From CALWPV01 sp045632125 (GTDB taxonomy: Bacteria; Bacillota; Clostridia; Lachnospirales; Bianqueaceae), in assembly GCA_045632125.1 (NCBI GenBank), contig JAZQWC010000007.1, positions 1 through 7,307 of the forward strand: a stretch of 7,307 bases of DNA, given 5' to 3'. The notes beneath the pieces were generated by a model. The model saw only the letters and a list, made by a program, of their open reading frames with translations. It was not told where the DNA came from and did no database searches. Shown here piece by piece: positions 4,779-7,307 of the stretch; the first letter of the stretch is position 1, and each line of letters opens with the position of its first letter. A program made the translations under genes and the position numbers.

Positions 4779-7058
4779 TTATTCTGCAGAACTTTCTTCC
4801 TCATCAGCACCGGACTCTTCAGTACCGGCATCAGAGCCTTCAGTACCGGCGTCGGACTCTTCGGTAGTGGTACTGGATTCTTCAGTCATGCTGCTGGATT
4901 CCTCTGTAGTAGTACTGGATTCTTCGGTGGTGGTGCTGGATTCCACATTCGGAGCGCTGGACTCCTGCTGCTGGATGGCAGCAAAACCGCTGAAGTACAA
5001 CATCTGATCATCCATACCTTCCAGGATCATAATGGACTGATGCTGATCCTGATATCCGGTACGGGTACAGGTGATGGAATGGCCACCGGGTGCCAGACGC
5101 ACCTCAATGCTGTCGCCCTCCAACTCGCCCTGATATACGCCATCCACATACAGGGACACACCCCACAGGCTGGCAGAAATGGTTACCAAAGTGGTGCTTT
5201 CTTCAAATTCAACCTGAACCTGCTGATAGGGCTGGCTGATTTCAAATTCTAGTTCCACATCCTCATAACCGGGAGCGGTGAAGATACCGGTATATTCGCC
5301 ATAGGCCAGTTCAACCTCATCCACACCCTTATATTCCTGACCATTTACCAGAATGGTCATTTCTTCTTCAATGTTGCTGTCGAATACAACCTTGCCCTTC
5401 TTATCTTTCACGCTGGGCAGTTTCAAAGTATTCTCCTTACCGGCACTGATAAATACCTTACCGGTATACAGGGTTTCCTTATCATTTTTGATCTGGATCT
5501 CAACAGAGCCTTCCTGAATATCGAACGGATCCATAGCAGCACTGATCACCATTTCAATGGGATCCCCGTTAATCGGATTCAAAATCAAAGTCGCATTCAC
5601 ATACTCTTTTAGATTTTCAATCGTCAAACTACCGGTCGCATAGGTTACATCGATGGTATAGATATGATCACCCAATGCCTTTGCAGTATAAACTGTATTC
5701 TTGCTAATGGATTTCACATCAAATGCCTGGTCCTGATACAGACAGATCAACTTCTCATCGATATAATAGGTCTGACCTTCAATGCTAATGATGCTGCCAT
5801 TGGGTACAGCATTCGTCACATTTTCCAGAACAATTACAGTCTGAGAATGGGTCAGCTTTGTAATCTCGTTCGCTGTTCCGGCATCATAGGAAACATCCAC
5901 CAAGTCTCCCACTGCCACACCATTCAAGATCACAGGAGTCTGTTTGGCACTCAGGCTCACTTCTTTTTTGCTAACAGCATCATAGATCAAAACAGTTTGA
6001 TTATTCGAATCAATTGCCGTTACCACACCAGACACCGACTTCTGCTGCACCATGATCACACTGCTCTGATCCACAGGCTCCTTTTCTTCGCCTCTGTTAA
6101 AGAACCATACGATCACCGCCACCAGAATCAGTACTACAATACCACAGATGATTCCAATGATCAGCGGTTTTTTGCTTCTTTCATCGTCTTCATCATCTTC
6201 TTCACCGGATAGTACTCTCCAGTCTTCATCTGTACCATACTGCTTTTTAGGGCCATTCATTGCGTTCGGGCTATTCTCCTTTTTCAAAGAAACATAACCG
6301 GCGGCAGGCTGGATTTCATCGGTTTCTTCCTCTGCTTCGTAATCGTACTCGTCCTCATATTCGTCTTCGTACTCATCTTCGTACTCGTCGTCTTCATACT
6401 CATACTCGTCGTCATATTCGCCGTCCTCGTATTCATATTCGTCGTCGTACTCACCGTCTTCGTACTCGTACTCATCATCATATTCGCCGTCTTCGTATTC
6501 ATAATCTTCATCATACTCAAACTCAGCGGTCTCGTACTCGGAAGTATCAGTCGTGCCGCTTTCCTCTACCAAAGGCTCTACAGCGGTCAAATGGATCTCC
6601 GGCTTCAAACGATTTAAGCTGGTAACTGAGGTATCGGAAAACTCCTCCGGATCCGGCTGCTGTCCGGTTCCTTCTACTCGAATGGGCTTTCTGCGCGTCT
6701 GCGACATTTTAGCCTTTTCTTCCGCCTGCAAACGCAGTCTCTCTTTTTCCGCATCTTCCGCCTTCATGCGGCTTTCTGCTTCCGCTTTTGCTGCTGCAGC
6801 TTCTTCCTCCGCTCTTTTCTTAGCTGCAAATTCAGCCTCGATCTGACGGCGAGTCGCCTCTCTAGCCGCAGCACGTTCCTGCGCCAAACGCTCTTCTTCC
6901 TGTCTGGTTACTTCTTTTTCTTCTTTGGCAGCGAACAGATCATCAAAACTCCATTCGTCCTCTGCACCGTTTTTATTATTTTGAACGTTCGAATCGGAAA
7001 AGCCCCAAAAATCATCCAATTCAAAGCCATTATTCTTCGAATTTGTCTCTTTTTTCAT
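4779..7058 (-). CDS. Single-pass membrane protein with coiled coil, acidic Tyr/Glu repeats, PEGA domain and Ser/Thr/Glu tail
   Basis: The start is placed at 7058 (MKKETNSK) because AAGGAGG lies 5 nt upstream; the in-frame ATG at 7118 lacks such a site. The 759-residue product has distinct parts. Residues 12-43 hold two similar acidic-aromatic motifs, FELDDFWGF and WSFDDLF. Residues about 46-118 are a Glu/Ala/Lys/Arg-rich probable coiled coil. Residues about 175-245 are acidic Tyr/Glu/Asp repeats. A basic KKP precedes one transmembrane helix (about 299-320). With no signal peptide, the N-terminal half should be cytoplasmic and the rest outside. The outer part is beta-rich: a module at about 341-392 (VSGVVTAID to VGDLVDVSY), a middle region, a possible PEGA-like repeat at 564-608, and a clearer PEGA domain at 624-677 (SLWGVSLYVDG, then LAPGGHSITCTRTGY). 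The tail is seven-residue ESSTTTE-type repeats. There is no LPxTG signal or catalytic motif. The role is unknown; an envelope scaffold or sensor is a guess. Confidence 0.85.
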   Translation of the reverse strand: MKKETNSKNNGFELDDFWGFSDSNVQNNKNGAEDEWSFDDLFAAKEEKEVTRQEEERLAQERAAAREATRRQIEAEFAAKKRAEEEAAAAKAEAESRMKAEDAEKERLRLQAEEKAKMSQTRRKPIRVEGTGQQPDPEEFSDTSVTSLNRLKPEIHLTAVEPLVEESGTTDTSEYETAEFEYDEDYEYEDGEYDDEYEYEDGEYDDEYEYEDGEYDDEYEYEDDEYEDEYEDEYEDEYDYEAEEETDEIQPAAGYVSLKKENSPNAMNGPKKQYGTDEDWRVLSGEEDDEDDERSKKPLIIGIICGIVVLILVAVIVWFFNRGEEKEPVDQSSVIMVQQKSVSGVVTAIDSNNQTVLIYDAVSKKEVSLSAKQTPVILNGVAVGDLVDVSYDAGTANEITKLTHSQTVIVLENVTNAVPNGSIISIEGQTYYIDEKLICLYQDQAFDVKSISKNTVYTAKALGDHIYTIDVTYATGSLTIENLKEYVNATLILNPINGDPIEMVISAAMDPFDIQEGSVEIQIKNDKETLYTGKVFISAGKENTLKLPSVKDKKGKVVFDSNIEEEMTILVNGQEYKGVDEVELAYGEYTGIFTAPGYEDVELEFEISQPYQQVQVEFEESTTLVTISASLWGVSLYVDGVYQGELEGDSIEVRLAPGGHSITCTRTGYQDQHQSIMILEGMDDQMLYFSGFAAIQQQESSAPNVESSTTTEESSTTTEESSSMTEESSTTTEESDAGTEGSDAGTEESGADEEESSAE
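4782..4943 (-). repeat. 21-bp tandem repeats coding a Ser/Thr/Glu tail
   Basis: The last 54 codons of the PEGA protein fall into seven-residue units: ESSTTTE, ESSTTTE, ESSSMTE, ESSTTTE, ESDAGTE, GSDAGTE, then a degenerate ESGADEE end. The Ser/Thr content suggests a flexible, possibly O-glycosylated extracellular tail, but glycosylation cannot be seen in sequence. Such linkers usually join a domain to an anchor; here the chain simply ends. Confidence 0.85.
6345..6512 (-). repeat. 33-bp and 12-bp in-frame tandem repeats coding acidic Tyr-rich sequence
   Basis: Four 33-bp units lie end to end at 6381-6413, 6414-6446, 6447-6479 and 6480-6512, each coding an 11-residue unit close to DDEYEYEDGEY. 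Three 12-bp units (6345-6356, 6357-6368, 6369-6380) coding four residues, Y/E/D-rich, follow. The units at 6414-6446 and 6447-6479 code identical amino acids yet differ at the third position in 9 of 11 codons. The encoded stretch is on the cytoplasmic side of the membrane helix. Confidence 0.92.
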
Positions 7059-7063
7059 ATGTT

Positions 7064-7070
7064 CCTCCTT
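7064..7070 (-). promoter_or_regulatory. Ribosome binding site that fixes the PEGA protein start
   Basis: AAGGAGG (7070-7064) is followed by AACAT and ATG at 7058. The ATG at 7118, 20 codons further out, lies near the presumed 5' end of the mRNA and has no purine-rich site at proper distance. Confidence 0.85.
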
Positions 7071-7157
7071 GTGCTCACTTCGGTCTCTCTGTTTTTTGTT
7101 CCATATGAATGTATTCAACGCCTAAAAAAGGGCATAAAATTACAAAATATCATTATG

Positions 7158-7186
7158 ATTATAACACATCCCGACTTTTATCGCAA
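7158..7186 (-). promoter_or_regulatory. SigA-type promoter with extended -10 for the PEGA protein gene
   Basis: The minus strand has TTGCGA (7186-7181, 4 of 6) and TATAAT (7163-7158) with a 17-nt spacer and the extended -10 motif TGT immediately before TATAAT. The expected start is near 7151, leaving a leader of about 92 nt before the ATG at 7058. The -35 box is formed by the last two codons of the upstream gene, and that gene's TAA stop falls in the spacer. Confidence 0.75.
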
Positions 7187-7307
7187 TACATAGGAAAGCT
7201 GCTTCAAAAATTCTTTTCTCTTTCCTTGCTGCGCCTGCCATTCCTCCAGCTTTCGTTTATAGGCAATCGGCATCCAACTTCTCTTCATATGATACGCTTC
7301 ACTGCAC
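7178..7307 (-). CDS. C-terminal end of an unrecognised protein (partial)
   Basis: One minus-strand frame is open from the right edge to a TAA at 7180-7178, giving 42 residues. They include MKRSWMPIAYKRKLEEW and then a Lys/Gln-rich, probably helical end finishing SYVLR. The other two minus-strand frames close within about 25 nt of the edge. The composition (basic, helical, Trp-containing) looks like real protein, but the fragment is too short for a family call. No terminator is visible between it and the next gene, so the PEGA gene could receive read-through in addition to its own promoter. Confidence 0.55.
   Translation of the reverse strand, partial: CSEAYHMKRSWMPIAYKRKLEEWQAQQGKRKEFLKQLSYVLR

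Noticed and set aside
4572..5252. Plus-strand open frame of 226 codons with Ser/Thr/Gly/Phe repeats
   Set aside because: It is antisense to the 21-bp repeats and PEGA region. Its repeats are the complement of the Ser/Thr/Glu tail, and the terminator at 4721-4755 lies inside it.
6345..6512. Regular 33-bp repeats resembling a CRISPR array
   Set aside because: There are no unique spacers. The repeats are continuous, in frame and code a steady Tyr/Glu/Asp pattern.
6284..6520. Second minus-strand frame rich in Met and Thr
   Set aside because: It is a shifted reading of the acidic repeats inside the PEGA gene and has no separate start signal.
7059..7118. Longer N-terminus for the PEGA protein from the ATG at 7118
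   Set aside because: The AAGGAGG at 7070-7064 points to 7058, and the extra 20 residues have no SD of their own.
7110..7140. Short GCC/GGC hairpin around a T-run upstream of the PEGA gene
   Set aside because: Only 3 bp can pair, which is too weak for a terminator or riboswitch; the leader shows no other clear structure.

Overview
The window reads as part of a spore-forming Firmicutes chromosome, most likely a Clostridia or Lachnospiraceae-type anaerobe. Support comes from a SPOCS/DUF3794 spore-coat morphogenesis protein of the SipL type, an MEP-pathway gene (ispE), strong AAGGAGG-type ribosome binding sites, near-consensus SigA promoters, and a PrcB-domain lipoprotein. No transposase, integrase, phage gene, CRISPR array, rRNA or tRNA is visible. 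This is a mostly ordinary chromosomal stretch with a few unusual proteins.

Layout, left to right. Positions 1-83 hold the start of a leftward gene for an N-terminally anchored membrane protein that leaves the window. Positions 84-235 are a divergent intergenic region with a 69-nt imperfect inverted repeat whose arm contains the ribosome binding site of the leftward gene. Positions 236-919 (+) encode SfsA, the only complete rightward gene. It converges on the minus-strand genes at a compact two-way terminator (904-931) that includes the sfsA stop codon in its loop.

Everything from 949 to the right edge is on the minus strand. In order of transcription: the C-terminal end of an unrecognised gene (7307-7178); a large single-pass membrane protein with acidic Tyr/Glu repeats and a PEGA domain (7058-4779), with its own promoter and a strong terminator (4755-4721); a PrcB-domain lipoprotein (4663-4229) overlapping the ribosome binding site of the SPOCS protein (4215-2698); then a second transcription unit with a near-perfect SigA promoter, ispE (2627-1746), translationally coupled to a CBM9-like protein (1743-949).

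How the genes fit together. The lipoprotein and SPOCS genes look like a two-gene unit, probably envelope or spore related. IspE makes isoprenoid precursors, needed for undecaprenyl phosphate and so for wall synthesis. The PEGA protein is an envelope protein of unknown role. Three gene starts (SPOCS, lipoprotein, PEGA protein) are placed downstream of the longest-ORF start because a good Shine-Dalgarno sequence points to the internal start. No clearly new multi-gene system is evident. The best leads are the PEGA/acidic-repeat protein and the SD-sequestering inverted repeat at 90-158.
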